Assembly (NCBI GenBank): GCA_947632415.1
Contig: CANRPB010000004.1
Coordinates: forward strand, 1 to 44,595
Source: an uncultured Bacilli bacterium
GTDB lineage: Bacteria > Bacillota_I > Bacilli_A > RF39 > UBA660
Length of the DNA stretch: 44,595 nt
Direction: 5' to 3'
Shown here: positions 29,793-41,100 of the stretch, in pieces
How the letters are laid out: each line of letters begins with the position of its first letter
Numbering within the stretch: the stretch's first letter is position 1
Translations under genes and position numbers: made by a program
The notes under the pieces: model-generated
What the model was told of the DNA's origin: nothing
The model's input: only the letters and a program-made list of their open reading frames with translations
Databases searched by the model: none

Positions 29793-32700
29793 GTGGCTAA
29801 GTATAGTACAACAGTCCAATACAACATTCAAACAAGATTGGATGCTAGTGGACTAACTCAGCTTCAAAGTCAATTGCGACAATGTGAAGTAGAGTTAACT
29901 AAATTGCGCTCACATGATATGATTTCTACAAATCAAGTAATAGATGCGCAAAAGAAAATAGCAACTATTCGTTCTGCTTTAGCTTCCGCTTATAATGGTT
30001 TAACTGGTACTTTAAATGTAAATAAATTTACTCAATCTCTTGCTGCAGCTGGTATAACAGCGAAACAAATGGGTGCTACTCTTAATGCGATGGGAGCATC
30101 TGGTCAAAATGCTTTTACTGGTATCATGGGAGCAATGGGAAAACTTGATACTAGATTAAAATCTACTACAAAGGCAGCTGATAAGATTTGGAACACTTTA
30201 GGTAATACTGTTCGATGGGGTATTATTGCTAGCGGTTTTCAAGAGGTAATGAACGCTGCTCATAATGCAATTCAGTATATGCAAGACCTTGATCGTTCTC
30301 TAACAGACATTATGCTAGTGTCTGATTATACTAAAGAGGATATGCGAGAATTTGCACAATATGCAAATGAGGCTGCCGCGGCTTTAGGTAATACGACTGT
30401 TGCTTATACAGATGCAGCTATGATTTACGCTCAACAAGGATATAATCTTGAAGACCAAAAGAAACTTGCTGATATGACATTAAAAGTAGCTAATGTTACT
30501 GGACAAGAAACATCAGAAGTTTCTGAACAAATGACTTCTATTATTAATGGTTATGGATTAGCAGTTGATGATCTTGGCGCATCTATGGACCAAATTGCTA
30601 AAATTGCTAATATATCTGCGGCAGATGTCGAAGAATTAGCTGTTGCTTCTTCTCGTGTTGCTGCTACTGCTTCTGCTCTTGGAGTAGATCAAGCACAATT
30701 ATATTCACAAATTGGTACTATTGTATCTGTTACTCGTGAAGCACCAGAAGTTGTTGGTAATGCGTTAAAAACTATTTATGCTCGTTTTGGTGATTTAAAG
30801 ATGGGTGAAACACTTGAAGATGGTGTTGATCTTGGATCATTCTCTGGCGCATTAGAAAAACTTGGTGTACAAGTTCTTGATACTAATGGTCAAATGCGGG
30901 ATATGGGTTCTATTATTGAAGATTTAATGCAAAAATGGAACACATTTGATCGTGCTACACAACAATCTGCGGCAGTTACTCTTGCTGGCAAGTTCCAATA
31001 TAACCGTTTGATGACTTTGATGAATAATCAAGATATGTATTATGATTATCTTGAACAAGCAGAAAATGAATCTCTTGGTACATTAGATGAAATGGAGTCA
31101 GAATATCTTGATTCTTTGGCTGGTAAAGGAGCTACTTTACAAGCAACATTAGAAGGGTTATTAACTAATCTTTTTAATCAAGATGATTTTGGTGTAGCCA
31201 TAGATTTTCTCACCAACTTAATTAATCTTGTTAATACTTTAGTTAGTAGCATTGGTGGGGGAATTCCATTGCTTACAGCTTTTGCTGGTATAATGACAAG
31301 AACTTTTTCTCAAAACATTGCTAGAAATATTGCTCAAATAGATATTTCTAATATGGCAAAAACTCAATCTGCACAATCTACTGAAGCCGCGAAACAATTT
31401 ATTATGTCTCAAAATGCTGGGTTAATGTCTGGTGAACAAGAAAGACTACAAAATTTTTTAGCATGGGGGTTAACTAATAATAAAGCATTTGATACTACAC
31501 AATTACAGCAATATAATCAAATAGTAGATAGTTTAACAGGATCTGTCAAAGGTTTAGCAACAGCAGAAGAACAATTACAAGTATCAACTCAAGCTACTAA
31601 CGCTATTTTACAAAAGAATAATATGGAATTATTGACCAAAAATAATTCTATTACACCTTTTAGGGTAGCTTCTGCAAATGGTTTAGATTGGGGAGCTGAA
31701 GCTGAACAAGTTAGTGTGGCATACGATAGATTAGAAAAACGTTTGACTAATATTCAATCTAAATTAGCGGCTGTCGGAGTCGCTGAAGGGGATACAACAG
31801 TTAAAACTAGAGAATTATTTAATGCTGTAAGTACATTGCCTGCTGCTTTTACTAATGCTAGTAATGGATGTAAAAATGTTGACCAAGTATTAAAACAAAA
31901 TGTTGTACAAACAATGAATCAGCTTAAAGAACAAGTTAGAAGTGGCGTTTTAGATATTGAAAGATTTTCTACAGAAATAGAAAAATTAATTACAAATACT
32001 CGTTTAGTTGGAGCTACTTTAAAATCAGGAAATTTCTTTACAGATTCACAAACTGCAGAAACTGCTTTTTTAAATGCTGGCTTACAGAGAGATATTTTAA
32101 ATGCGGCTGTTGCTGATGCTGAAGGCTATCAAACAGGTATTGATAAACAACAGACTGTAAAACAAATTCTTGACGTATCTGGAGCTGTAATGCAATTAGG
32201 ATTTGCATGGCAATCTTTTCAACATTTAGGTAGTTTGCTAGCAGATGATAGTTTGTCTGGTGCTGAAAAATTAATGCAGCTATTAACTAATATCGGTTTT
32301 ACTTTGCCAATGATAATTACAGGCTTTCAACAGTTAAATAAACTAAAATTAACCAGTATTACAGCTAATTTTTTCGGGGGGATTGCTGATAAATATGGTT
32401 TATTAGCAAATGGAATGTCACGTGTACAAGCTGGAGCAGAAGGTGTCGCTCAGGCTAATAGAGCTGCTGCAGCTGGAATGCGAATAGCATCAAATGCGGC
32501 AGGTGGATTAAGTAAAGCATTTAGTGTTTTAGGCGGTCCAATTGGTGTAGCAATGATTGCTCTTACAGCACTTACTACTGCATTAAGTTATTATCAAGAG
32601 CAACAACAACAAATATATGACGATCAAAAAGAACAAGCGACTAATGGACTTGAGAATTATAATGATATTAGTTCACAAATTGATAGTTTTCAAGAATTAT

Positions 32701-35700
32701 ATAAACAATATCAAGATACGGGACAAGTCTCTGATGAATTTAAGCAAAGTGCGGAAGCTGTCACTGAAGCATTAGATGATCAAAATGCAAAAGTAGCTTT
32801 AGCTATTGGAGATTACGAAGCTCTTGGAGAAGCAATCTCTAATGCAGATGCGAAACAAAGAAAAATGGCAGAGAGAGATCTTGAGACTTTCTTAAATAGT
32901 ACTAATAAGGAATCTCTTGAAGGTGGATTTTTAAATGGCTCTATTTATGCTGATTTAAGAACCGCTATAGGTAAATTAAATCCTGAAGAGTATATTGGAG
33001 AAACAGCCGTTCCTACTAAAGAAACACAAGAATTATGGGATCAAATTACACAAGCTGAACAAAATAATTCTCCCGCTGAAGCTATAGGAATAATTAATAA
33101 AACTCTTAAAGATTATAATACTGCTATTGATGACTTAGACAATCAAATAAAACAAGCTGAAGATAATGGCGACGATCAAGAGACGATTGACGCTTTAGAA
33201 GCCCAAAGAGATAATTATTATCATAAAATATCTATACTACAAGAAGCATTAAATATTGAAGATATAGCTGATTTTCAAGAGCAACAAGGACAATTAGCTA
33301 GTCTTAATGCTATGGATATTGCTAGTGAGATTACTGCTGCTAATGGAGATTATCAGAAAGTAGTAGATGCTTTCTTTAACAATGAAAATATTCGAGCATA
33401 TCTTGAAGCATTAGGCCCTTGGTCAGACCAGTTAGAATGGATGATTAATAACACCAGTGATGAAGCCGGAAAACTTGCTTTAATGTTAGAGCAAAAGAAA
33501 GAAGAGCAAGCTAATTTATTAAATCGTGATAGATTTGCTCAAGAAGAATTTAATAATCTAAGAGTCCAAACTCAAGAAGGTGGAGATTGGATGACCTTAG
33601 ATGAAGCTGGTATTTCTCCAGATGAATTTATGGATTCATTACAACAAGCATTTGATGATTTACCACCAGACCAACAATTAAATGTTAGAGCGAAATTAGA
33701 CGAAGGCGCTTCATTAGAGCAAATTTTACAAGCATTAACTGGAGTAGTAGATGAAGCCTCTCAAAGTGCGAAAGAAATTATCGCAGGTACTAGCTTTGAA
33801 AATTTAAAATTAGATTCAGACGTAGATGAAGAAGGTTTTAGAGCTCTTAGTGATTATCTTGGAGATGCGGGTAGTGAAGTTGAGGGGTATAGCGACAGAT
33901 TAAAAGAAAATGAAGAAGCTTTAAAAGATACAGCAGAAGCTCAAAAGAGATATGACTCTGCTCTTGAAGACTCTTTTGATAATTTAGAAGATTGGAAAGA
34001 TGCTTTAAATTCTGATGATATAGAAGATCATGCAGAAGCAATTAGTGAACTTCAAAATGTATATCAAGATTTATTAGATCTTGACCCAAATACAGAGTTA
34101 TCTCGTAGCTTCTTAGAAGATGCAGATAATCTTAATTTGTTAGAACAGGCTATTCAGGGTAGCGAAGAAGCTTATGCTGAATTACAGCGTAGAGCAGCAG
34201 AAGATATTTGGATCCAAGCTGGATTAGACCCTGCTTCATTTGATAATGTATGGAATCAAATGCAAGCGTTGCTTGATGCTAATTCATTTAATGAAATTCC
34301 TATTGGAGCAACGTTAGATGATATGCCTTTCTTACAAGGCTTAGCAGATATGTTGGCTCAAGCTGGATTAACAGCTAGTGAAATCCAAGGTGTATTAAGC
34401 TCTATGGGAGTTGATGCAGAAGTTGTCCCTGAACAAACAGAACAAGTTGATACTATGACTTATTCTGGTGTCCAGCCAGAACCTATAGAGACTGCGTGGA
34501 ATGCTACTTTACCTCTTCCTGATGGAAGTGGAACTACACAGATGAGTGGTACTTTTCCTGGTGTCAGATATACTCCAATACCTATTACAGAATCGCAAGA
34601 AAAAGCTTTTACTGGTTTTGGCATGAAAGTTACTACTGCCAATGGGCAAAGTTCTGGCGGCGGAGTAACAGTAAAGAATGCTACTAAAGTTAGTAATGGT
34701 GGTGGAGGGAATAAGTATCGTAATAGTAGTGTCCCACGTAAACAATCCTCTAGTGGCTCCGGTGGTGGAGGCGGGGGGAAAAAAGGTGGAGGCGGCGGTA
34801 GTGGTAGCACTTATGAGCCGAAGAAAAAAGACCCCGTCGAAAAAACTATTGATCGCTATGAAAGAATTAATACTCTTTTAGATGATACTGTTAAAGATTT
34901 TGAAAGAATTGGAGATGAACAAGATCGTCTAATTGGCTTTGAACAAGCTGATAATATGAATGAGCAAATTGATCTCCTCCATAAACAGATTGCTCTCCAT
35001 AAAGAAAAATTAAATATCCAAAAACAAGAAGCTGTAGAACTTCGTGATCAATTAGCCTCTCAATATGGTATTACATTTGATGAAGAAGGCTTTATCAATA
35101 ATTATGCGGCAACTCATCAAAGAATGATTGATGAACTAAATAGTTTAATAGATCAATATAACAATACAGCTACAGAAGAAGGCCAAGAAGCTTTAGATCA
35201 GCAAATTGAAGAAGCTGAAAAACGATTAGATAAATTTGAAGAAAAATATCAACGATATGATGAACTACTCGGATCAGATATTAATGATACTATTAAACAA
35301 TTAGAAGATTTAGAAGATCAAATTGAAGATATACGTATTGAAGCATTAAAAACTCAAACTGAAGCCGTAGAAAACTTTAAAGATCTCCAAGAGGCATGGA
35401 TAGAATTTGAAGGTGTATTTAGCGGATATGGTAAAGACGATCCTCAAAGAGATATGATAGAATCTACCTCTAAACTTGCAAACTATTTTGACGCGGGAAC
35501 TGTATCTGCTACTAAATTTTATGATACGCTTATAGATCGCACTAAAAAATTAATGAATGAAGAAAATACTTCCGCTGAAAAGAGAAAATGGTATCAGCAA
35601 CAACTCGATCTTATGGAGAAAGCTCGTAATGCGGCGCCTGGTTCAGTTGAAGCATATGGTACAGGATACTTTGACATGGAAATGTTAAATATGCAAATGA

Positions 35701-38048
35701 TGCTAGAACAATTAGATCAATACAACTCTACAGGCACTTCTAGTATATTTGGTGAAAATTCTGCTGATCTATATGAAATAGCAAGAGATGTTTTTAATTC
35801 AGCGGTTGATATGGTTAAAGATTTTGAAGATGAAATGGACAATCTTCATGATGCTATTCTCGATATGATTGATGAAATTGGTGATAGTATTGAAGACCGC
35901 CGTGAACAGTTTGAGAACATTACTGATGAACTCGAACATCAAAGAGAAATAGCTGAACTTTTGCGTGGTGACCGCAATTATGATGAAATTAATGAAGTTC
36001 TACAAGCACAACAACATAATTATCAAGTTTCTATTAGTTCAATGCAAGATCAACTTGATTTATTAAAAGATATGCAAGCTGGCTTGCAAGAAGGCTCTGA
36101 GGAATGGAAAAAAGTTCAAGAGATGATAGTTGACACTCAACAAGAGCTTAACGATCTTATTGAGGAATCTCTTGAAAATATGCAAGAACAATATGAAAAT
36201 GTCGTTTCTAAAATTGGCGATAATTGGGTAGATAGTGCTTTAGGTACTGATCTTGACTGGATGGAAGAACAGTGGGAACTTATTAACCGCAACGCGGATT
36301 ATTATTTAGATGATACAAATGCTGCATATGAGACTCAAAAATTACAAAGTAAATATCTTGACCTTTTGGATAATGCGGGAGACTTACATACGCAACAGTT
36401 AATTACTGAACAAATGGCACAACAACTTGGTTATCTCCGTGAAAAAGAAAAGATTTCTGAGTACGATGTCCAATATGCGGAAATGCAGATTGAACTTTTA
36501 CAAAAACGTATCGCATTAGAAGAGGCTGAACGCAATAAGCAACAACTTAAATTACGTCGTGATAGTCAAGGCAATTATAATTATGTATATACTGCTGACC
36601 AAGATAATATTAGAGATGCTCAAGATGATTTATTAGATGCTCAAAATAATGCATATAATTTATCTAAAGAGCAAATGCGGCAAACGCAAGAAGATTCACT
36701 TTCTGCATTACAAGACGCCCGCAAATTAATAGATGATATTTGGACAGATGCGAACTTATCATTAGATGAAAAGAAAGAACGTACACAAACTATTATTGAC
36801 AGTTTAAAAGAATATCTTGCAGGTACTAGTGAACAGTTATCAACATCAGAAAAGAATATTATCAATGATTTTATTGGTATGGTCGAGATGATGACTGATG
36901 AAAATGCAGAAAGACTTCAAGAGACATATGACCAAATTGTACAAGGCAATCTTGATGCTTTTGATGAAATTGATACTCGTTGGAGCGATTCATTAACTCA
37001 ATGGTTATTTAATCTTGAAGAGTTCAATGATAATACTGATATGATGTTTGAAAATCTTGTAGCTAATGCTGAAGATTATCAACAACAAATTGAAATATTA
37101 TCAGATCTTGCAAGACAGAATTTTAATGATATTACTGATGCAGTTCTTGAAGCTAGAGATGCTACAGATAGCCTTGCGCAATCTAATGCGGCATTTATCG
37201 ATCAATTACGTTCAGATGCGGGCGTTGTACTTGAATACAATAATGTTTTAGCAAGTTATACTGCTAAAATACAAGATGCGGAAAATGCAATGCGAGCTTA
37301 TCAACAAGAAGTCGAGCGAATGAAAGATCAAATTGCTCAAAAAGACTTAGAAATTGCAAACTTAAGTAGCCAAGTGAATGAAACTAATAATCCTTATGAT
37401 TTTAGTAGTTCTGGTAGCGGTAATGGGTCTGGCTCAGGTTCTGGCTCTAGTGGGGATAAATCTCTTAAAGTTGGTAATAAATTTGGGTATACTGGTTGGT
37501 ATTATTATGACAGTTGGGGCAAAAGTCCTGCGGGTCATATGTTTGCAGGCCAAGCTAATGCTATCACTATTGACAGATATTCTTCAACAGAATATGGCGG
37601 AACTGCTAATACAACTGGTAATTTTAAAGTCCATATTTCTGCTCCAGATAAAGGTTATAATGACCTTGGATGGGTTAAACCTGACCAATTATTTGATACT
37701 GGTGGTTACACTGGTGATTGGACAGAAAATAATCCGTTGACTAAAAATGGTCGATTAGCTTGGTTGCACTCTAAAGAGCTAGTTCTTAATGAAGAAGATA
37801 CTCAGAATATCCTTGCAGCTGTTACTGCTGTAAGAGATATGGCAACTAGTATGAAGACAGGAACATTAAGTAAATTAGCTTCTGCGCTTCTTGATGGAAG
37901 TACAGTTTTCCCAATGAGTAAAGAAACTATTGAACAAACTGTTTCAATTACTGCGGAATTTCCAAATGCTAGTTCTGCTGATGAAATTAAACAAGCATTA
38001 TTAAGTTTAAGTGACCAGTCTTTCCAATATGCTAATCGTACTAGATAA
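29793..38048 (+). CDS. Tail tape measure protein
   Basis: 2751 aa from GTG 29793 after GAAGGAGG. It sets tail length and is ejected with DNA. N-terminal coiled coil (about 10-60). A TP901-type core region (about 165-350: LDRSLTDIMLVSDYTKEDMR, NEAAAALGNTTVAYTDAAMI, VASSRVAATASALGVDQAQL). Hydrophobic segments near 490 (GIPLLTAFAGIM) and 912-930 (GGPIGVAMIALTALTTALSY). A Gly/Ser-rich linker (about 1616-1680), long coiled coils (1690-2500), a second Gly/Ser linker (about 2535-2557), an SH3-like unit (GNKFGYTGWYYYDSWGKSPA) and the usual C-terminal GRLAWLHSKELVLNEEDT. At about 1.5 angstrom per residue this predicts a tail of roughly 0.4 micrometre if unprocessed. Confidence 0.93.
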   Translation: MAKYSTTVQYNIQTRLDASGLTQLQSQLRQCEVELTKLRSHDMISTNQVIDAQKKIATIRSALASAYNGLTGTLNVNKFTQSLAAAGITAKQMGATLNAMGASGQNAFTGIMGAMGKLDTRLKSTTKAADKIWNTLGNTVRWGIIASGFQEVMNAAHNAIQYMQDLDRSLTDIMLVSDYTKEDMREFAQYANEAAAALGNTTVAYTDAAMIYAQQGYNLEDQKKLADMTLKVANVTGQETSEVSEQMTSIINGYGLAVDDLGASMDQIAKIANISAADVEELAVASSRVAATASALGVDQAQLYSQIGTIVSVTREAPEVVGNALKTIYARFGDLKMGETLEDGVDLGSFSGALEKLGVQVLDTNGQMRDMGSIIEDLMQKWNTFDRATQQSAAVTLAGKFQYNRLMTLMNNQDMYYDYLEQAENESLGTLDEMESEYLDSLAGKGATLQATLEGLLTNLFNQDDFGVAIDFLTNLINLVNTLVSSIGGGIPLLTAFAGIMTRTFSQNIARNIAQIDISNMAKTQSAQSTEAAKQFIMSQNAGLMSGEQERLQNFLAWGLTNNKAFDTTQLQQYNQIVDSLTGSVKGLATAEEQLQVSTQATNAILQKNNMELLTKNNSITPFRVASANGLDWGAEAEQVSVAYDRLEKRLTNIQSKLAAVGVAEGDTTVKTRELFNAVSTLPAAFTNASNGCKNVDQVLKQNVVQTMNQLKEQVRSGVLDIERFSTEIEKLITNTRLVGATLKSGNFFTDSQTAETAFLNAGLQRDILNAAVADAEGYQTGIDKQQTVKQILDVSGAVMQLGFAWQSFQHLGSLLADDSLSGAEKLMQLLTNIGFTLPMIITGFQQLNKLKLTSITANFFGGIADKYGLLANGMSRVQAGAEGVAQANRAAAAGMRIASNAAGGLSKAFSVLGGPIGVAMIALTALTTALSYYQEQQQQIYDDQKEQATNGLENYNDISSQIDSFQELYKQYQDTGQVSDEFKQSAEAVTEALDDQNAKVALAIGDYEALGEAISNADAKQRKMAERDLETFLNSTNKESLEGGFLNGSIYADLRTAIGKLNPEEYIGETAVPTKETQELWDQITQAEQNNSPAEAIGIINKTLKDYNTAIDDLDNQIKQAEDNGDDQETIDALEAQRDNYYHKISILQEALNIEDIADFQEQQGQLASLNAMDIASEITAANGDYQKVVDAFFNNENIRAYLEALGPWSDQLEWMINNTSDEAGKLALMLEQKKEEQANLLNRDRFAQEEFNNLRVQTQEGGDWMTLDEAGISPDEFMDSLQQAFDDLPPDQQLNVRAKLDEGASLEQILQALTGVVDEASQSAKEIIAGTSFENLKLDSDVDEEGFRALSDYLGDAGSEVEGYSDRLKENEEALKDTAEAQKRYDSALEDSFDNLEDWKDALNSDDIEDHAEAISELQNVYQDLLDLDPNTELSRSFLEDADNLNLLEQAIQGSEEAYAELQRRAAEDIWIQAGLDPASFDNVWNQMQALLDANSFNEIPIGATLDDMPFLQGLADMLAQAGLTASEIQGVLSSMGVDAEVVPEQTEQVDTMTYSGVQPEPIETAWNATLPLPDGSGTTQMSGTFPGVRYTPIPITESQEKAFTGFGMKVTTANGQSSGGGVTVKNATKVSNGGGGNKYRNSSVPRKQSSSGSGGGGGGKKGGGGGSGSTYEPKKKDPVEKTIDRYERINTLLDDTVKDFERIGDEQDRLIGFEQADNMNEQIDLLHKQIALHKEKLNIQKQEAVELRDQLASQYGITFDEEGFINNYAATHQRMIDELNSLIDQYNNTATEEGQEALDQQIEEAEKRLDKFEEKYQRYDELLGSDINDTIKQLEDLEDQIEDIRIEALKTQTEAVENFKDLQEAWIEFEGVFSGYGKDDPQRDMIESTSKLANYFDAGTVSATKFYDTLIDRTKKLMNEENTSAEKRKWYQQQLDLMEKARNAAPGSVEAYGTGYFDMEMLNMQMMLEQLDQYNSTGTSSIFGENSADLYEIARDVFNSAVDMVKDFEDEMDNLHDAILDMIDEIGDSIEDRREQFENITDELEHQREIAELLRGDRNYDEINEVLQAQQHNYQVSISSMQDQLDLLKDMQAGLQEGSEEWKKVQEMIVDTQQELNDLIEESLENMQEQYENVVSKIGDNWVDSALGTDLDWMEEQWELINRNADYYLDDTNAAYETQKLQSKYLDLLDNAGDLHTQQLITEQMAQQLGYLREKEKISEYDVQYAEMQIELLQKRIALEEAERNKQQLKLRRDSQGNYNYVYTADQDNIRDAQDDLLDAQNNAYNLSKEQMRQTQEDSLSALQDARKLIDDIWTDANLSLDEKKERTQTIIDSLKEYLAGTSEQLSTSEKNIINDFIGMVEMMTDENAERLQETYDQIVQGNLDAFDEIDTRWSDSLTQWLFNLEEFNDNTDMMFENLVANAEDYQQQIEILSDLARQNFNDITDAVLEARDATDSLAQSNAAFIDQLRSDAGVVLEYNNVLASYTAKIQDAENAMRAYQQEVERMKDQIAQKDLEIANLSSQVNETNNPYDFSSSGSGNGSGSGSGSSGDKSLKVGNKFGYTGWYYYDSWGKSPAGHMFAGQANAITIDRYSSTEYGGTANTTGNFKVHISAPDKGYNDLGWVKPDQLFDTGGYTGDWTENNPLTKNGRLAWLHSKELVLNEEDTQNILAAVTAVRDMATSMKTGTLSKLASALLDGSTVFPMSKETIEQTVSITAEFPNASSADEIKQALLSLSDQSFQYANRTR

Positions 38049-38127
38049 GAAAAATTCGGGTAAAAATTTATAACTTTAATCTTATGGATTTTATATCTAT
38101 TAGAGTTGTGAGATTAAAGGATACTGT

Positions 38128-38169
38128 GGGAAGAGTGTAATATCCTTATGCTCTTCCCTTATTTTTTTT
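38128..38169 (+). terminator. Terminator after the tape measure
   Basis: GGGAAGAG (38128-38135) and CTCTTCCC (38151-38158), then TTATTTTTTTT. A nested GGATA/TATCC and an upstream TTTAATCT/AGATTAAA stem add structure. Confidence 0.75.
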
Positions 38170-38187
38170 ATTTTAAGGGGTGATAAT

Positions 38188-41100
38188 ATGTCTGACCGCT
38201 TACAAGAATCTATCTTTCAAGCGATAGATAATATTGCCCGCAATAGGATAGATAGATTAGCTACAGATAAAACAGTTACTGCTACTATTGTACAATGTAA
38301 TAATAGTTTAACTGGTGAACATACTGTTAATTATCAAGGTGGGAATTTTGTAGCATATTCGCAAGATGGAGTTACGTATTCCCGCAATACAAGCGTATAT
38401 GTTTTAGTACCAGAGGGAGATTTTTCTAAGAAAAAACTTATTGTAGGAAAAGCTACATTATTAGAAGATGATTCTAATATTTCTTTCGTTTCTTCTCTCT
38501 TGGAAAATTATAATCTTATAGGTCGTAACGTTATTACCCATAACGGGGAAGAATCATTTGGATTACATAGCTATTTAGTAGATGACTATTATTTAATTTA
38601 TGATTTTACTGATACTGAAAATAATAAAGTAACTATTGATATTGAAGAATTTCAAAACAATTTAAAAGAAGCGCAAGCAATTATGTTAGAAGCTAGTTTT
38701 CAAACTAGACTTCCAAGAGAACATAGAAATACTAAAACTGGTATGTATGCTCTTGAATTTGTTTTAGCTTTTAAAGATCGCTCAGTTCCTGACGAAAATG
38801 CATATAAGTATTATTCATACATTATTGATACCAATAATATGACGGGTAATCCTTATGCCTATTCTAAATGGTCAGATCAATATGCTATTTTTCCAATAGA
38901 CATAGAAAATTTTTCACATATTCAAACAATTTTGTTTTATTCGCATGGTTTTGTTGAAGAAGATGATTATATCAATGATACTATGTGGGGTGCAGATATA
39001 TGGTGTAATAATTTAGAAATTTATGGACTCAAGCCTATAGATTCTTCCAACGGAGATTATAGATTAAAAATTAGTTTGCCAGATGGCAATACTTTTAAAA
39101 CATCTGCCCCTAATACATCCTTATCTGTTCTAGCATCTGTTAAATATAAAGAAAATTATATTACAGACGGCACTATGTTTTATTGGTTTGTAGAAGACGC
39201 GCGTGTTACTACATCTAGTGAGTTTTATCAGATGTATGGCGGAGTAGGTTGGAAACGACTCAAGGATAAAGGCACTAAAGCTACGCTGGTATCTTTTGAA
39301 ACTGAAAATAGGGCTTATGAAAATAAATATCTTTGTGTAGCTGTTTATAAAGAGCAGGTTATATTAAAAGAATATTTTACTATTTATAATGATACACAAA
39401 AAAGAGATATAGGTATTATTTCTGACCTAGGTGTTAAATTTGGCTTTGATCGTGGGAAGCCTGTTCTTACTTGTCAAATAGATGGAAGATCAGAAAATTT
39501 TGATGCAGGTAATGTATTAAATCGACCAGATGGATATTTTACTTTTATTTGGAGTAAAATTAGTGAAGGTAATCAAGTTTATTCTTTTACTCGTACATAT
39601 GAACAAATTGAGCAAGAATATGATGATGGATTAGAGCGAGGAATAGGATACGCGGCACTCTCTAATTTAAAAATTGAAATGGAGATGACTCGCGGCTCTA
39701 AATTTCCAAAAGGCTTAAATGGTAATCAATTAATATATCCTATTAGGGCTGTTGATAATACTGCTACTTTTAGATGTAGTGTTTATTTGCGGGACTCCGA
39801 TGATGGGGAGAGTTATTTTATTGGTTCCGCAGATATTACATTGCAAAATGAAAATTCAGCAGAGCCCGCAGATTATTATATTATAATTGAAAATGGTGAC
39901 CAAGTATTTCAATATAGTGAATCTGGTGTATCTCCTACTAATGAAAGATATAAAGATCCGTTAAAAGTGCTTCCATTAACTGCGCATTTTTATGATCCAG
40001 CTGGTCTTGAAGTGAATGCTGGAACATATGGAATTAAATGGTTAGTTCCTCTTGAAGATACTATGATTAAAATTCCAACAGAATTAACTCGTAATCCTGC
40101 TAATGATAGAATTGAATGGTATACCGCAGCTCCTACATATCCAATGGATATTGTTCAAAATTATGACTACCAAGCATTAAATAATCAAGTTACTGCTATT
40201 GTATCTTATCAAGGAGAAGAATGGACGAAAGAAACCAATTTTCTTTTTGTTAAAGTTGGAGATAATGGAACTAATGGTACTGATATAGTAGCTAAAATTT
40301 CTCCTAATAGCAAAAGTAATATTCTTGATACAGATATGCTTACTATGGAAATAGCTTCTGATGGTATAGTTAAATGGAATACTGGCCAAGATATATTAGA
40401 ACCTGTTTTGCAATTTGATTTATATCAAAGAGATAAAAAGTTAGTTCTTAATTTTGTTACTTGGAGTTTAGCTGGTAAAACAAGTAAACAAATGTCGATA
40501 ACTGGCGATGTTAATGGCGCTACTTTATCATATGGTCCGAGTAGTTCAACAGCTCGAGATTTAAATCAGATAGTTAAAGCTCAAACTTCTTTAACAGATG
40601 AAAACGATAATACTGGTACATATTATGCTTATTTTCAAATTCCAATAGTGAAGTATAATAAAATATCAGATTATAAAGTTCATGTAGATACTGATTATAC
40701 GCTTAAACAAATTTTATATAATCAGGATGGCCGCAATCCTTTGTATAATAAAAATCAAGGATTTAAAATTAGGATTGAAGCATTTGAAGGCGTTGCTGGT
40801 AAAGTTGTATTTCTTGAAGCTATTGGAGGCGCAACAGATAGAAATACACGTGAGACTCAAGATACATGTGCTTTTAGGTTCATACCAGAAAAAAATTCAG
40901 AAGCTGCATTTAGTTCATCTGTATATACATTAGATGATTCTGGTGAACTAATGGTATATATTCTTCCTAATGATGTATATAGTGGTTTATGTACTAATAA
41001 TTTAGTTCATGGTGTCATTTATTCTTCACGAGAACAATTAGGACAAAATCCTGAATGTGAATTTTGGGTTCCTATCCATATGCAATTAAATGTATATGGA

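Noticed and set aside
34460..34810. Antisense Pro-rich ORF
   Set aside because: It is the mirror of the Gly-rich linker codons of the tape measure; no ribosome site or conserved-looking sequence.
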